Positions 42,820 to 52,343 are shown, counted from the stretch's first letter. The stretch is DNA of 64,000 bases from Acidiflorens sp963847715 (GCA_963847715.1 CAWKAZ010000005.1:62001-126000), one strand, 5' to 3'. The notes: generated by a model from the letters alone, not told the origin. A program made the numbers and translations.

Positions 42820-45800
42820 CTATTTCACTGTTTCAGCCGGGACCGGCGAGACTTTTTTGGTCTCGACGGGCAGTTCCGATTGCAATGACTTTCGTTGTGC
42901 CAGGTACTCGTAGAAGTGGAAGCGCGTCTCGGCGTCCTGTTGCGCTTCTTCCCACAGTTGCTTGGCGGCGTCTGGCTTGCTCTTTTGCAGCATCTTGAAA
43001 CGGGTCTGCTGCTGCAGAGCTTCTTTGACTTTTTTCGTGGGAGTGCGGGAATCGAGAATCAACGGATTTTCCCCAGAGGCCCCGCGGTCCGGATGGTAAC
43101 GATAAAGGAGCCACTGGCCCGATTCGACCAGCACTTTCTGGTCGGTCATTGCAGTCGTCATGTTGATGCCGTGCGCGATGCAGTGCGAGTACGCAATGAT
43201 CAGGCTCGGCCCATTGTAGGCTTCCGCTTCGAGGAACGCCTTCAGTGTATGTTCGTCCTTCGCGCCCATGGCGACGCTGGCAACGTAGACATTCCCGTAG
43301 CTCATGGCCATCAACCCCAGGTCTTTCTTGGGTCCAGGCTTTCCGCCAGCCGCAAATTTCGCGACGGCAGCCCTGGGAGTCGCTTTGGATGCTTGCCCTC
43401 CGGTATTGGAGTAAACCTCGGTGTCGAGCACTAGAAGGTTCACATTGCGGCCGCTGGAGAGAACATGATCCAGGCCGCCGTAGCCGATGTCGTAGGCCCA
43501 GCCGTCGCCGCCCACGATCCACACACTCTTTTTGACCAGCATGTCGGCGAGCGCCAGCAATTGCTTGGCTTCGGGCATGGCGAGAGTCTGCAGTTTTTCT
43601 TTGAGGAGCTCGACTCGTTGCCGCTGCTCGAAAATATCCGCTTCGTCTCGTTGCGTCGCATTGAGCAGCGCGGCAGCGAGTTGGTCGCCGATGGAGCCCG
43701 CCAGGCGGAGCACTAGCTCCCGAGCGTACTCGGTTTGCTTGTCAATGGAGAGCCTGAATCCCAAGCCGAACTCGGCGTTGTCTTCAAAGAGGGAGTTTGA
43801 CCATGCCGGCCCTCGGCCTTGAGCGTTCTTGGCCCAGGGCGTCGTCGGCAGGTTACCCCCATAGATCGAGGAACAGCCGGTTGCATTGGCGATCACGGAG
43901 CGGTCTCCGAAGAGCTGTGAAACCAGTTTCAGGTAGGGGGTTTCGCCGCATCCGGAACAGGCACCCGAAAACTCAAACAAGGGCTCCTGGATCTGTTGCT
44001 GCCGGATGTTGGTGAGCTTGATCTTGCGGCGGTCGAGCTCGGGAATCTTGAGAAAGAAATCCCAATTCTCGCGCTCCGGTTCGCGCAGCTGCGGCTGCGC
44101 GACCATGTTGATCGCTTTCAGACGTGTCTCACTCTTGTTCTTCGCTGGGCAGATGTCGACACAAATTCCGCATCCCGTGCAATCCTCAGGCGCAACCTGA
44201 ATGGTGTACTTCATGCCTGCCCAATCCTTGTCCTTGACTTCGCTGGACTTGAATGTCGCGGGCGCACCCTCGAGCTGTTTGGAGTCGTAGACCTTGATGC
44301 GCAGCACCGCGTGCGGGCAAACCATTGCGCACTTGCCGCACTGAATGCAGGTCTTCGTGTCCCAGGCGGGAATCTCAAGTGCGATGTTGCGTTTTTCCCA
44401 CTTGGCGGTGCCGGTGGGAAATGTGCCATCGACCGGGAAGGCGCTAACGGGGATTTCGTCGCCATGGCCGGCGTAGATGACGCTGAGAACGTCTCGTTCA
44501 AACAGCGGAGCTCCGGCGGCGAACGCCGCGGGCATTTCGGTTGTGCTTGTAATTTTCTCTGGAACCGTCACTTCGAACATGTGCGCCAGGGTCTCATCCA
44601 CGGCGTGCAGGTTCTGCTTTACGACCTCGTCTCCCTTTTTGCCATAAGTGTAACGGATCGACTCGCGAATGGCTTCAATGGCCTGTTCTCGCGGCAGTAC
44701 TTTGGAGATGGCGAAAAAGCAGGTTTGCAGAATCGTGTTCATGCGCGAGCCCATGCCGGTTTCGCGGGCCACTTGATATGCGTCAATGATGAAGAAGCGC
44801 GCTTTCTTCGCGATTAATTGCGATTGGACTTCGCGCGGCAACTGGTCCCAAACTTTATCTTTGTCAAAAGGGCTGTTGAGCAAGAAGACCCCGCCCGGAA
44901 CCAGCGTGCTCAGCATGTCGTAGCGTTCCAGGAAAATCCACTGGTGGCAGGCGACAAAGTTCGCTTTGGAGATCAGGTAGCTGGAGCGAATCGGTTGCGG
45001 CCCGAAACGCAGGTGCGAAACGGTCATCGCGCCTGATTTCTTCGAATCGTAGACGAAGTATCCTTGCCCGTAGTTGGCCGTGTTCTCGCCGATGATTTTG
45101 ATGGAGTTCTTGTTCGCACCCACCGTGCCATCCGCGCCCAGGCCATAAAACATTGCGCGCACTACCTCGTCGGGCTCGATCGAGAACTCGGAGTCGTAAT
45201 CGAGGCTGGTATGGCCCACGTCATCATGAATCCCGATGGTGAAGTGGTCTTTGATTTTGTGAGATGGCTTCGCCAGATTGTCGTAGACAGCCTTGACCAT
45301 CGCTGGCGTGAATTCTTTGGAGGACAATCCATACCGTCCGCCGACGGTTTCCGGTGCCGTCTTCAGCGTCCCGTAGCCGAGTTTGATTCCTTCCTGCAGG
45401 CCGTTGGCGATATCGAGATAGAGTGGCTCTCGCGCGGCGCCAGCCTCCTTGGTGCGATCGAGAACAGCAATCTTGCGAACGGTGGCGGGAAGCGCCTCGA
45501 TAAAGTGCTTGACCGAAAACGGACGATACAGGCGTACCTTCAAAAGGCCAACTTTTTCTCCCTTGGCGTTCAGATGATCGACGGTATCGTGCGCGGTCTC
45601 TGCGCCCGAGCCCATCATGACGACCACGCGCTCAGCATCGGGGGCACCGACGTAATCGAAGAGGTGATACGAACGTCCAACAAGCTTGGCGAACTTGTCC
45701 ATCACCACCTGGACCTTGTCAGGACACACGTCGTAGAAGGGATTGCCGGCCTCGCGCGCCTGGAAATAAACATCAGGGTTCTGTGCCGTACCGCGCAAAA

Positions 45801-46440
45801 CCGGATGGTCAGGAGATAGCGCCCTCTGTCGATGTTCGATGACGCGATCCATGTTGATCATGGCGCGCATGTCGTCTTCGGTCAGCATTTCAATCTTGTT
45901 GACTTCGTGCGAGGTCCGAAAGCCGTCAAAGAAATGCAAGAAAGGGATCCGAGTCTCAAGCGTCGCCGAATGCGCGATCAGGGCCAAGTCCATCGCCTCC
46001 TGGACGGAATTCGAGGAGAGCATGGCGAAGCCAGTGGTTCGGCAGAACATTACATCCGAGTGATCGCCGAAAATCGAGAGCGCGTGGGCGGCCACAGTAC
46101 GCGCGCTGACGTGAAATGCCGTCGGCGTTAGTTCGCCTGCGATCTTGTTCATGTTGGGGATCATGAGCAGCAAGCCCTGCGATGCCGTGAACGTGGTGGA
46201 CAACGATCCGGTCTGCAGCGCTCCGTGAACCGCCCCGGCCGCACCGCCTTCACTTTGCATTTCAATTACATGGGGCACACTACCCCAGACGTTCGGCACG
46301 CCTTCCGACGACCATTGGTCGGCCCATTCGCCCATGTTTGAAGATGGCGTAATGGGGTAAATGGCGATGACTTCATTGAGGCGGTACGCGACATAGGCGA
46401 CTGCCTCGTTCCCGTCCATGGTCTTGAACTTACGCTTCAT
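42820..46440 (-). CDS. nifJ: Pyruvate:ferredoxin (flavodoxin) oxidoreductase
   Basis: A 1206-residue single-chain PFOR oxidising pyruvate to acetyl-CoA and CO2 with reduction of ferredoxin. Domains in order: pyruvate-binding N-domain (IAIYPITPSSNMGEWADQW), domain II, gamma domain (GLGADGTVGANKNSIKIIGE), two 4Fe-4S clusters (CIQCGKCAMVCP and CTGCGICVDICP), and the TPP domain (ACSGCGETPYLKL, GDGWAYDIGYGGLDHVL, NTGGQASKATP). The ATG at 46440 follows AGGGGA; the extended frame to 46539 is rejected. A perfect CRP-type site lies 107 bases upstream and a small hairpin (46473-46489) in the leader. The enzyme is oxygen-sensitive, so low-oxygen induction is likely. Confidence 0.97.
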   Translation of the reverse strand: MKRKFKTMDGNEAVAYVAYRLNEVIAIYPITPSSNMGEWADQWSSEGVPNVWGSVPHVIEMQSEGGAAGAVHGALQTGSLSTTFTASQGLLLMIPNMNKIAGELTPTAFHVSARTVAAHALSIFGDHSDVMFCRTTGFAMLSSNSVQEAMDLALIAHSATLETRIPFLHFFDGFRTSHEVNKIEMLTEDDMRAMINMDRVIEHRQRALSPDHPVLRGTAQNPDVYFQAREAGNPFYDVCPDKVQVVMDKFAKLVGRSYHLFDYVGAPDAERVVVMMGSGAETAHDTVDHLNAKGEKVGLLKVRLYRPFSVKHFIEALPATVRKIAVLDRTKEAGAAREPLYLDIANGLQEGIKLGYGTLKTAPETVGGRYGLSSKEFTPAMVKAVYDNLAKPSHKIKDHFTIGIHDDVGHTSLDYDSEFSIEPDEVVRAMFYGLGADGTVGANKNSIKIIGENTANYGQGYFVYDSKKSGAMTVSHLRFGPQPIRSSYLISKANFVACHQWIFLERYDMLSTLVPGGVFLLNSPFDKDKVWDQLPREVQSQLIAKKARFFIIDAYQVARETGMGSRMNTILQTCFFAISKVLPREQAIEAIRESIRYTYGKKGDEVVKQNLHAVDETLAHMFEVTVPEKITSTTEMPAAFAAGAPLFERDVLSVIYAGHGDEIPVSAFPVDGTFPTGTAKWEKRNIALEIPAWDTKTCIQCGKCAMVCPHAVLRIKVYDSKQLEGAPATFKSSEVKDKDWAGMKYTIQVAPEDCTGCGICVDICPAKNKSETRLKAINMVAQPQLREPERENWDFFLKIPELDRRKIKLTNIRQQQIQEPLFEFSGACSGCGETPYLKLVSQLFGDRSVIANATGCSSIYGGNLPTTPWAKNAQGRGPAWSNSLFEDNAEFGLGFRLSIDKQTEYARELVLRLAGSIGDQLAAALLNATQRDEADIFEQRQRVELLKEKLQTLAMPEAKQLLALADMLVKKSVWIVGGDGWAYDIGYGGLDHVLSSGRNVNLLVLDTEVYSNTGGQASKATPRAAVAKFAAGGKPGPKKDLGLMAMSYGNVYVASVAMGAKDEHTLKAFLEAEAYNGPSLIIAYSHCIAHGINMTTAMTDQKVLVESGQWLLYRYHPDRGASGENPLILDSRTPTKKVKEALQQQTRFKMLQKSKPDAAKQLWEEAQQDAETRFHFYEYLAQRKSLQSELPVETKKVSPVPAETVK

Positions 46441-46546
46441 GACATCCCCTTTTGGACTGTGTGTAGCCCCGGCCGTTCTGAGGGAACGGTTGCATAAAGG
46501 ATGACGGATCAATGCGATATTGTCGGGAACATAGCTCACACGGACG

Positions 46547-46562
46547 TGTGACCCAGATCACA
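46547..46562. promoter_or_regulatory. Perfect CRP-type site upstream of nifJ
   Basis: TGTGA-CCCAGA-TCACA is an exact match to the CRP-family consensus TGTGA-N6-TCACA. It is 107 bases before the nifJ start and 59 bases beyond the stop of the acyl-CoA ligase gene. It is probably recognised by the Crp/Fnr regulator at 51205, which has CRP-type recognition residues. Confidence 0.7.
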
Positions 46563-46620
46563 ATTAGCGACTATGTGGTGGGGACTCCGCTTGCAAGCGG
46601 AAAAGCCACTCCGCCAGCCT

Positions 46621-49371
46621 TCAAAGCTCCAGAAAAGCTTGGACCGAACCGAGGTCTTCGCCGGCTCGGACGCGGAAACCGACCTTTTTCATGATGACTT
46701 GCATGGCGATGTTGTCGGGCAGCATTTCGGCGTGGACTTCGCTCAGCTTTTCATCCCGAGCAATCAGCACTACGCGCTTCAGTAATTCGAGCCCCAAACC
46801 AAGATTCTGATATCGGTCCGAAACCAGCACCGCTACTTCGGCTTCATTCTTGACGTGAAGTTTGCTGATGCGACCGACCGCCATGATGTGGTGTTCGCCA
46901 GTGACGGGATCGGTACGTTCGGCGACCAGCGCGATCTCGCGATCGTAATCGCCAAAACAGATACGCAGCAACCGTTCATGCGCCACGCGACGGCTCAGGC
47001 TGAGAGTACAAAAGTAGCGCAAGTACACACTGCGATCGGAGAGCGTCTCATGAAACTTAACCAGCAACGGTTCGTCTTCGGGACGGATCGGGCGGATGGT
47101 CACCGGATTCCCATCTCGCATCTTCCAGGTGGAGACGTATTGCAAGGGATAGGGCCGGATCGCCGGTTTCGGCTGGTCTTCGAGGTTGATGTCGGCCGCA
47201 TGCAAAACGATGCGGGCATCCAGGGCCACCAGGCGCTCAGGTGAGGCGAGCAAGGGATTGATGTCAATTTCCTTGATACCTCGCTGCTCCAGTACGAGTT
47301 GACTGAAGCGCACGAGCAGTTGTTCGAGGTTTGCCAGGTCGACCGGCTTACGCCCCCGCACTCCGCGGAGCGCGGTGAATACCTTCGTTTGCTCCATCAT
47401 TCTCTGCGCCAGAGTCGTATTCAACGGCGGCAGGGCCAGGGCGTGGTCGCGGTATACCTCCACGAGTTGGCCTCCCGAACCGAACATGACGACTGGCCCA
47501 AACTGCTCATCGACGCTGCTGCCCAGGATGAGTTCGTAACCATCGAGCTCTGCCATTGGCTGCACGGTGACACCCAAGAACTGGTCAGCGCCCGTTTTTT
47601 CGGAGATGGAAGCCTTGATGGCACGGTATGCAGCACGAACGGCCGTCTCATCCTGTAAGTTCAGCTTGACGCCGCCAACGTCAGTTTTGTGCGTAATGGT
47701 TTCGGAAAGAACTTTCAGTACGATCGGAAAGCCAAATGTCACAGCGATGGATGCCGCTTCGTCTTCGCTGAATGCGGGTTTCGTCTCAATGACAGGAATT
47801 CCATAAAGCGCCAGCAATTGCTTCGATTCCAGTTCGGTGAGCAGCACGCGGCCGCTCTTACGCGCGTTCTGGATGATCTTTTCCACTTCGCGGCGCGATG
47901 CGCTCTCCATCGCTAGGTCAGGCAGAGTGGGGGTCTCGTAGAGCCCGCGCAGGTTGTATGTGTACTTCCACATGTGGGTGAAGGCTCGTGCGGCAGTGTC
48001 CGGATAAGCAAATGTTGGAATACCCGCCGCATTCAAAGCAGCTTCGCCAGCGGCGACACTTCTGCCGCCCATCCAACTGGCGAGCACGGGCTTGGTGTAC
48101 TGCTTGGCATATGGCTTCAAGCGCTCAGCAATTTGCAATGGGTCCGTCATCCCCTGCGGTGCCAGGATCACGAGCAGCCCATCGCTGTTGGGGTCTTTCG
48201 ACGCAATCTCTAGCGCCTTCGCATAGCGCTCAGGGTCGGCGTCGCCGAGAATGTCGATAGGATTGTTGTGACTCCAGTGCGCGGGCAGGAACTCGTTCAG
48301 CTGCTGCAGACTCTCCGGAGAAAGCTCGGCGAGCTCTCCTCCATTGGCAACGAGTTTGTCCGTGGCCAATACGGCAGGTCCGCCGGCGTTGGAGAGAATC
48401 GTGAGCCGAGGACCTTTCGGCCGCGGCTGTCTTCCCAGCACCTCTGCCATGTAAAAAAGATCCGCGATGTTGTGCACGCGTAGAACTCCGGACCGGCGAA
48501 ACGCTGCGTCCAGAACCTCGTCGCTTCCGGTCAGCGCTCCGGTATGCGACGCTGCGGCGCGCGACGCCTGTTGTGAGCGGCCGGCTTTGATTACGATGAT
48601 CGGCTTGGTGAGCGCCACTTCCCGGGCGGCCGACAAGAAGGATCGCGCATCGCCCACCGATTCCATATACAGCAAAATGCTCTTGGTATGTGGATCATCG
48701 CCGAAATAGTAGATCAGGTCGCCCCAGCCGACGTTCAGCATCGATCCGGTCGAAACAATAGCGCTGAACCCGACTTCCTCGCGGTGGCTCCAGTCGAGAA
48801 TCGCGCTCAATAGCGCGCCGCTTTGGCTGAGGAATGCGACGTTGCCGGCCTTGGGTACGTCCTGAGCGAAAGTGGCATTCAATCCGATAGCCGGGTTCAT
48901 GATGCCCAGGCAGTTCGGGCCGATCAGGCGCATGGGACCGCGGCGGAGCTGTTCCTGAATCTCCTGTTCGAGAGCGGCGCCGGGTTCTCCCAACTCCCTG
49001 AACCCGGCAGAAATAACCACTGCCGACTTGGCGCCAGCCGCGACGCACTCCCCGACGAGTCGTGGAACCGTCGCTGCCGGCGTGGCAATGACAGCCATGT
49101 CGACGGCTTCCGGGACGTCGCCGATGTGCGGATACGATTTAAGACCCAACACTTCGGAGTGTTTGGCATTCACCGCATAAACTTTGCCGTGAAAATTTCC
49201 CTGCAGAAGGTTTTCAAGAATCGTTCTGCCCACCGTAGCCGGCCGGTCGGTTGCGCCGATCACCGCTACGGACCGCGGCGCGAACATTGCGTCCAGACCG
49301 TGCGTTTCCGTCGGAGTCAAATTTTCGGTGCGCGAAGATTGTCCCGCGCGGTCAGCTTCGGTTGAAGTCAT
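46621..49371 (-). CDS. ADP-forming acyl-CoA ligase fused to GNAT acetyltransferase
   Basis: A 916-residue multidomain protein. In order: CoA-binding domain (about 28-160, FAPRSVAVIGATDRPATVGRTILENLLQGNF); succinyl-CoA-ligase-like flavodoxin domain with the phosphohistidine motif ASHTGALTGSDEVLDAAFRRSG near 280; ATP-grasp domain (about 495-710, LLALYGIPVIETKPAFSEDEA, FPIVLKVLSETITHKTDVGGVKLNL); and a C-terminal GNAT domain (about 750-916, MAVGRISKLHVKNEAEVAVLVSDRYQNLGLGLELLKRVV). ACD enzymes convert acyl-CoA plus ADP and phosphate to acid and ATP. GNAT fusions of this type (Pat-like) acetylate lysines such as those of AMP-forming acetyl-CoA synthetase. Which activity dominates is not visible. 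Downstream of PFOR, this fits acetate formation with ATP gain. Confidence 0.93.
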   Translation of the reverse strand: MTSTEADRAGQSSRTENLTPTETHGLDAMFAPRSVAVIGATDRPATVGRTILENLLQGNFHGKVYAVNAKHSEVLGLKSYPHIGDVPEAVDMAVIATPAATVPRLVGECVAAGAKSAVVISAGFRELGEPGAALEQEIQEQLRRGPMRLIGPNCLGIMNPAIGLNATFAQDVPKAGNVAFLSQSGALLSAILDWSHREEVGFSAIVSTGSMLNVGWGDLIYYFGDDPHTKSILLYMESVGDARSFLSAAREVALTKPIIVIKAGRSQQASRAAASHTGALTGSDEVLDAAFRRSGVLRVHNIADLFYMAEVLGRQPRPKGPRLTILSNAGGPAVLATDKLVANGGELAELSPESLQQLNEFLPAHWSHNNPIDILGDADPERYAKALEIASKDPNSDGLLVILAPQGMTDPLQIAERLKPYAKQYTKPVLASWMGGRSVAAGEAALNAAGIPTFAYPDTAARAFTHMWKYTYNLRGLYETPTLPDLAMESASRREVEKIIQNARKSGRVLLTELESKQLLALYGIPVIETKPAFSEDEAASIAVTFGFPIVLKVLSETITHKTDVGGVKLNLQDETAVRAAYRAIKASISEKTGADQFLGVTVQPMAELDGYELILGSSVDEQFGPVVMFGSGGQLVEVYRDHALALPPLNTTLAQRMMEQTKVFTALRGVRGRKPVDLANLEQLLVRFSQLVLEQRGIKEIDINPLLASPERLVALDARIVLHAADINLEDQPKPAIRPYPLQYVSTWKMRDGNPVTIRPIRPEDEPLLVKFHETLSDRSVYLRYFCTLSLSRRVAHERLLRICFGDYDREIALVAERTDPVTGEHHIMAVGRISKLHVKNEAEVAVLVSDRYQNLGLGLELLKRVVLIARDEKLSEVHAEMLPDNIAMQVIMKKVGFRVRAGEDLGSVQAFLEL

Positions 49372-49496
49372 ACTTAATCACCTTGCTCAATCTTGCCATG
49401 TCGAGGAGCGCGCGTCGATGTTTCAATGATCGGGCTTGATTACGAGGGAACGTAGAAACGCGGAGTAAAGCCGAACACGTAAATCGCAAGTGCCGC

Positions 49497-50384
49497 TCAC
49501 CCGCGAACCGTGAGCACCGGACACGCTGCGTGCGCCACGATGTGCTGGGCCGTCGAGTGCGCCAGATGGGTGGCCGCGCTCACTGAATCCGGAGAATGGA
49601 CTCCGATGACAATCAAGTCGATTTCATGTGCGCACGAGAATTGCAGAATCCGATCTGCCGGAAGTCCGAATTGGATGAAGTAGTCCGGATGCGATAACAG
49701 TTCCGAATCGGGCGGAACGAGTTCCTGCAGCCGTCGGAACAGTAAATCCGACTCCGGTTCGGGACTCAAAGCCCCGGGTCGCGACTGCTCGAGTACATGG
49801 AGTAGCGAAAGCCGTGCCTGATGTTCATGAGCCAGAGACACAGCATAAGACGCGGCCGCCGAGGACGCTTTGCCAAAGTCGGTCGCCAGAAGAACACGAT
49901 TCAATTCGGCGACGCTGTTGTCCTGGTCCACCACCTTAGGACCCACCGTTAGGACGGGGCAGGGAGCCTGGCGAAATATCTTTTCAGCGACCGAACCCAT
50001 CAGCAGTTTCCGGGCGCCGGTGCGGCCATGACTGCCCACCACGATCAGATCAATGTCATGCTCGCGGACCAACCGCTCAACTACCGTCCAGACGTCGCCC
50101 GCTCCCGATAAGGCCTGGTGCGGCACGCCGCGAAGCTGCTCCTCAAGGCGCGCGATTACTTCTTCGCCTAACCGTTGTTCCTGTTGCAACTGGGCCGGCC
50201 ATGCCTCCGGTGCCGGATAAATAAAATCGTCCGATGAGAGTACGTGAGCGCCAAATAACTTGGCCCCGAACTGATGCGCGATCGCCAGCGCGTAGGGAAG
50301 TGCCGCGTTCGAGTGCGGAGAGAAGTCAGTGGCAAAAAGAATGTTACTTACCGCGATTCGTCTTGCAGCTCCCAGCGTTCTCAT
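49497..50384 (-). CDS. Tandem universal stress protein (UspA)
   Basis: 295 residues containing two Usp domains. The first (about 9-150) has the ATP-binding motif DLIVVGSHGRTGARKLLMGSVAEKIFRQAPCPVLTV. The second (about 160-295) starts NRVLLATDFGKASSAAASYAVSLAHEHQARLSLLHV but has a degenerate motif (DLIVIGVHSPDSVSAATHLAHSTAQHIV), so only the first is likely to bind ATP. Such proteins accumulate in stress, anaerobiosis and stationary phase. It sits within the fermentation-type cluster between the ACD-GNAT protein and OsmC. Confidence 0.92.
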   Translation of the reverse strand: MRTLGAARRIAVSNILFATDFSPHSNAALPYALAIAHQFGAKLFGAHVLSSDDFIYPAPEAWPAQLQQEQRLGEEVIARLEEQLRGVPHQALSGAGDVWTVVERLVREHDIDLIVVGSHGRTGARKLLMGSVAEKIFRQAPCPVLTVGPKVVDQDNSVAELNRVLLATDFGKASSAAASYAVSLAHEHQARLSLLHVLEQSRPGALSPEPESDLLFRRLQELVPPDSELLSHPDYFIQFGLPADRILQFSCAHEIDLIVIGVHSPDSVSAATHLAHSTAQHIVAHAACPVLTVRG

Positions 50385-50464
50385 AAATCTGCCTCTGCGA
50401 TCACCGTCCGTCGCAAGTTGCGGACGAGCTACCTCGCCCGGCCATCCAATGCCTTACGGGAGCT

Positions 50465-51055
50465 CTAACGGGAACGCTCCTCCTTGTCAGCGGGCAAAGT
50501 ATGGCTGCTTTCCATTCGGGTTTCACGTACCTGAACCCGTGGTTCAAATGTCTGTTTCACAGCGAGCGCTCGCGACACGAGACACAACCCCTCGGCTTTG
50601 TGCAAGAGCTTGACGGCGCGCGCCGCTTCTTCGGGTTGCGAGATCATCAGGTTTGCCTGAATGACGACTTCCGTAAAGTTGTAACCCGTTTCTGCCTTGC
50701 TGATAGAGCCCTCAACTTGCACTTGCAGGTCGGTGTACTCCAGCTTCGAGCTTTCCGCAACCGCCTGAAACGTAGTTGTGTAACAACTGGCGAGCGCACA
50801 AAGCAGTAGATCTTCCGGCGTCCACCTGCCTTCCAAGCCGCCAAAAGCCAGCGGCGAAGTGAAATGAATCGCGTTGGGAGCGGAGCCGGACTTTGCGATG
50901 CCCGTTCGCCCAGAGGCCCACCAGGCGACGACCCGAAACCGATGTGTATCCTCCATGGTGTTGTCACCCTTCCTTATCCCCGCATTTACAGTTACGCGGT
51001 TATCAAGCCGTCGGCCATTAAAAGGTGGTTCTTTGATTTCGGTTGCCGTGCTCAT
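50465..51055 (-). CDS. OsmC-family peroxidase-like protein
   Basis: A 196-residue OsmC/Ohr-type protein that usually reduces organic hydroperoxides with two cysteines. Both redox cysteines are visible: LLLCALASCYTTTFQAVAESSKL and HKAEGLCLVSRAL. The start is 51055, with GGAGG five bases upstream. An internal ATG 32 codons in (MEDTHRFRV) is nearer the usual family start but lacks a good ribosome-binding site. The first ~32 residues are basic and not conserved. It is divergent from the Crp/Fnr gene, so both may share the operator at 51138-51164. Confidence 0.87.
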   Translation of the reverse strand: MSTATEIKEPPFNGRRLDNRVTVNAGIRKGDNTMEDTHRFRVVAWWASGRTGIAKSGSAPNAIHFTSPLAFGGLEGRWTPEDLLLCALASCYTTTFQAVAESSKLEYTDLQVQVEGSISKAETGYNFTEVVIQANLMISQPEEAARAVKLLHKAEGLCLVSRALAVKQTFEPRVQVRETRMESSHTLPADKEERSR

Positions 51056-51137
51056 GGAACCTCCGCCAGAGCGGCGTTCTTGCACTCCCGTGCTGATCGA
51101 TTTTCCGCGCAACCGGGTTCGTGAAACCATGTTTGAG

Positions 51138-51164
51138 GTCACATTATTTCGTGACCATGATCAC
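51138..51164. promoter_or_regulatory. Overlapping palindromes between osmC and the Crp/Fnr gene
   Basis: GTGA-CCATGA-TCAC (51151-51164) is a CRP-type site, one half-site base short of the full TGTGA consensus at each end (CGTGA...TCACA). It overlaps GGTCAC-N8-GTGACC (51138-51157), a second perfect inverted repeat. It is 41 bases before the Crp/Fnr ATG and 83 bases before osmC, well placed for autoregulation and control of osmC. Confidence 0.6.
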
Positions 51165-51204
51165 AAGCACATCGGTGGTACAATTTGCTCGGAAAACTTT
51201 GCGA

Positions 51205-51918
51205 ATGCGGGCTCCGTACGGGCTGAACATCCTCGACAACTGCCTCACCTGCCCGACGCGGGAAGAGCATTTATTCTGCAATCTCCCTCCAGCGGCGGTG
51301 CAGCGATTGAACGAGATAAGATCGACTGCCGTGTATCCCAAATCCGCCATGCTGTTTATTGAAGGACAACAGCCGCGCGGAGTGTTCGTGCTCTGTAACG
51401 GCAAAGCGAAGCTTTCTACTTCTTCGGCGGAAGGGAAGACGGTCATCACCAAAATCTCGGGACCGGGCGATGTTCTCGGACTGAGCGCCACGATCTCCAA
51501 CCGGCCCTATGAAGTGACCGCCGAGATGATTGAGCCGGGACAGGCCAACTTCATCACTCGCGATGCTTTGCTGCATTTTTTGCGCGAGTACGGCGAGGTT
51601 GCATTGCGGGTGGCAGAACAGCTGAGCCTGAACTATTACTCGGCGTACCAGGGAATCCGCACTCTCGGACTCAGCAACTCCCCTTCTGAAAGATTCGCCA
51701 AGTTGCTGCTGGAATGGTCGAATACTCCGAGCAACGGGGACCCTCTGCAAGTAAAGCTGACGCTGACGCACGAAGAGATTGCGGAAATTATCGGCACGAC
51801 TCGGGAGACAGTCAGCCGCTTGTTCTCCCAGTTCAAGAAGAAACAGATTCTTCAACTCAAGGGCGCAAGCCTGACGATTCGCAACAAGTCCGCCCTGGAA
51901 AAGCTGGTTAACTCCTGA
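51205..51918 (+). CDS. Crp/Fnr-family regulator with N-terminal cysteines
   Basis: A 237-residue regulator. The start at 51205 gives MRAPYGLNILDNCLTC; the frame runs upstream to 51121 through the operator and is rejected. There are exactly four cysteines, C13, C16, C25 and C64, near the N-terminus and in the cNMP-fold, reminiscent of FNR iron-sulfur ligation but with different spacing. The effector domain (about 40-140) contains FIEGQQPRGVFVLCNGKAKLS. The winged helix (about 165-230) has recognition helix TRETVSRLFSQF with R200-E201-x3-R205, the CRP-type specificity set. The arginine of the cAMP-binding cassette is not evident, so the ligand is uncertain. It likely controls the three TGTGA-N6-TCACA sites in this region. 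Confidence 0.9.
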   Translation: MRAPYGLNILDNCLTCPTREEHLFCNLPPAAVQRLNEIRSTAVYPKSAMLFIEGQQPRGVFVLCNGKAKLSTSSAEGKTVITKISGPGDVLGLSATISNRPYEVTAEMIEPGQANFITRDALLHFLREYGEVALRVAEQLSLNYYSAYQGIRTLGLSNSPSERFAKLLLEWSNTPSNGDPLQVKLTLTHEEIAEIIGTTRETVSRLFSQFKKKQILQLKGASLTIRNKSALEKLVNS

Positions 51919-51944
51919 ACGGTGGCGCCGACTGAGCGCGCAAA

Positions 51945-52343
51945 CTACACCCCATCGGCCTTGACTGCAGCGGAACGCCTTCGTTCTTCTTCGATCTTCC
52001 GAATCTCGCGACGCAGCCAGTCCTTCACCGCTTCTAGCACTTCTTCATATGTACCGGTCCGGTAGAGGGAGTCGACCGTCTGGCCTTTGTCGTTGAGAGG
52101 GATCAGCCGGCAGGGGACATCCTGCTCTCGAAATTCCGGTGGGACAAGTTGCGTCAACAAGCATTCAGAGCAGGGATGCGGGCGCGAAGACTGCTTGTAG
52201 TTCAGGCAACTCGGCGAGTCTTCAAAAATATAAGAGGCGCGCCACGGAGCGTGTGAAGTCTGCTCGTACCCGCCCTCCTCCAGGAACGCCAGTTCGAACC
52301 GCAGGATCTCAAGAATGTCGCGATTGGGTTCAGGCATGGGCAT
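51945..52343 (-). CDS. Hypothetical protein with four cysteines
   Basis: A 132-residue protein. Cysteines occur in SCLNYKQSSRPHPCSECLL and DVPCRLIPL, so metal binding is possible. The C-terminal third is a long charged helix (VLEAVKDWLRREIRKIEEERRRSAAVKA). There is no signal peptide. The family is not recognised. It lies between the Crp/Fnr gene and the CoA-transferase in the same neighbourhood and reads in the same direction as the transferase. Confidence 0.6.
   Translation of the reverse strand: MPMPEPNRDILEILRFELAFLEEGGYEQTSHAPWRASYIFEDSPSCLNYKQSSRPHPCSECLLTQLVPPEFREQDVPCRLIPLNDKGQTVDSLYRTGTYEEVLEAVKDWLRREIRKIEEERRRSAAVKADGV

Noticed and set aside
45064..45819. Long plus-strand frame opposite nifJ
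   Set aside because: Antisense shadow of a GC-rich gene. The minus strand encodes a full PFOR with conserved motifs.
46588..46601. CCGCTTGCAAGCGG palindrome downstream of the acyl-CoA ligase
   Set aside because: No T-run follows on the minus strand, so I do not call it a terminator. It may be another dispersed palindrome.
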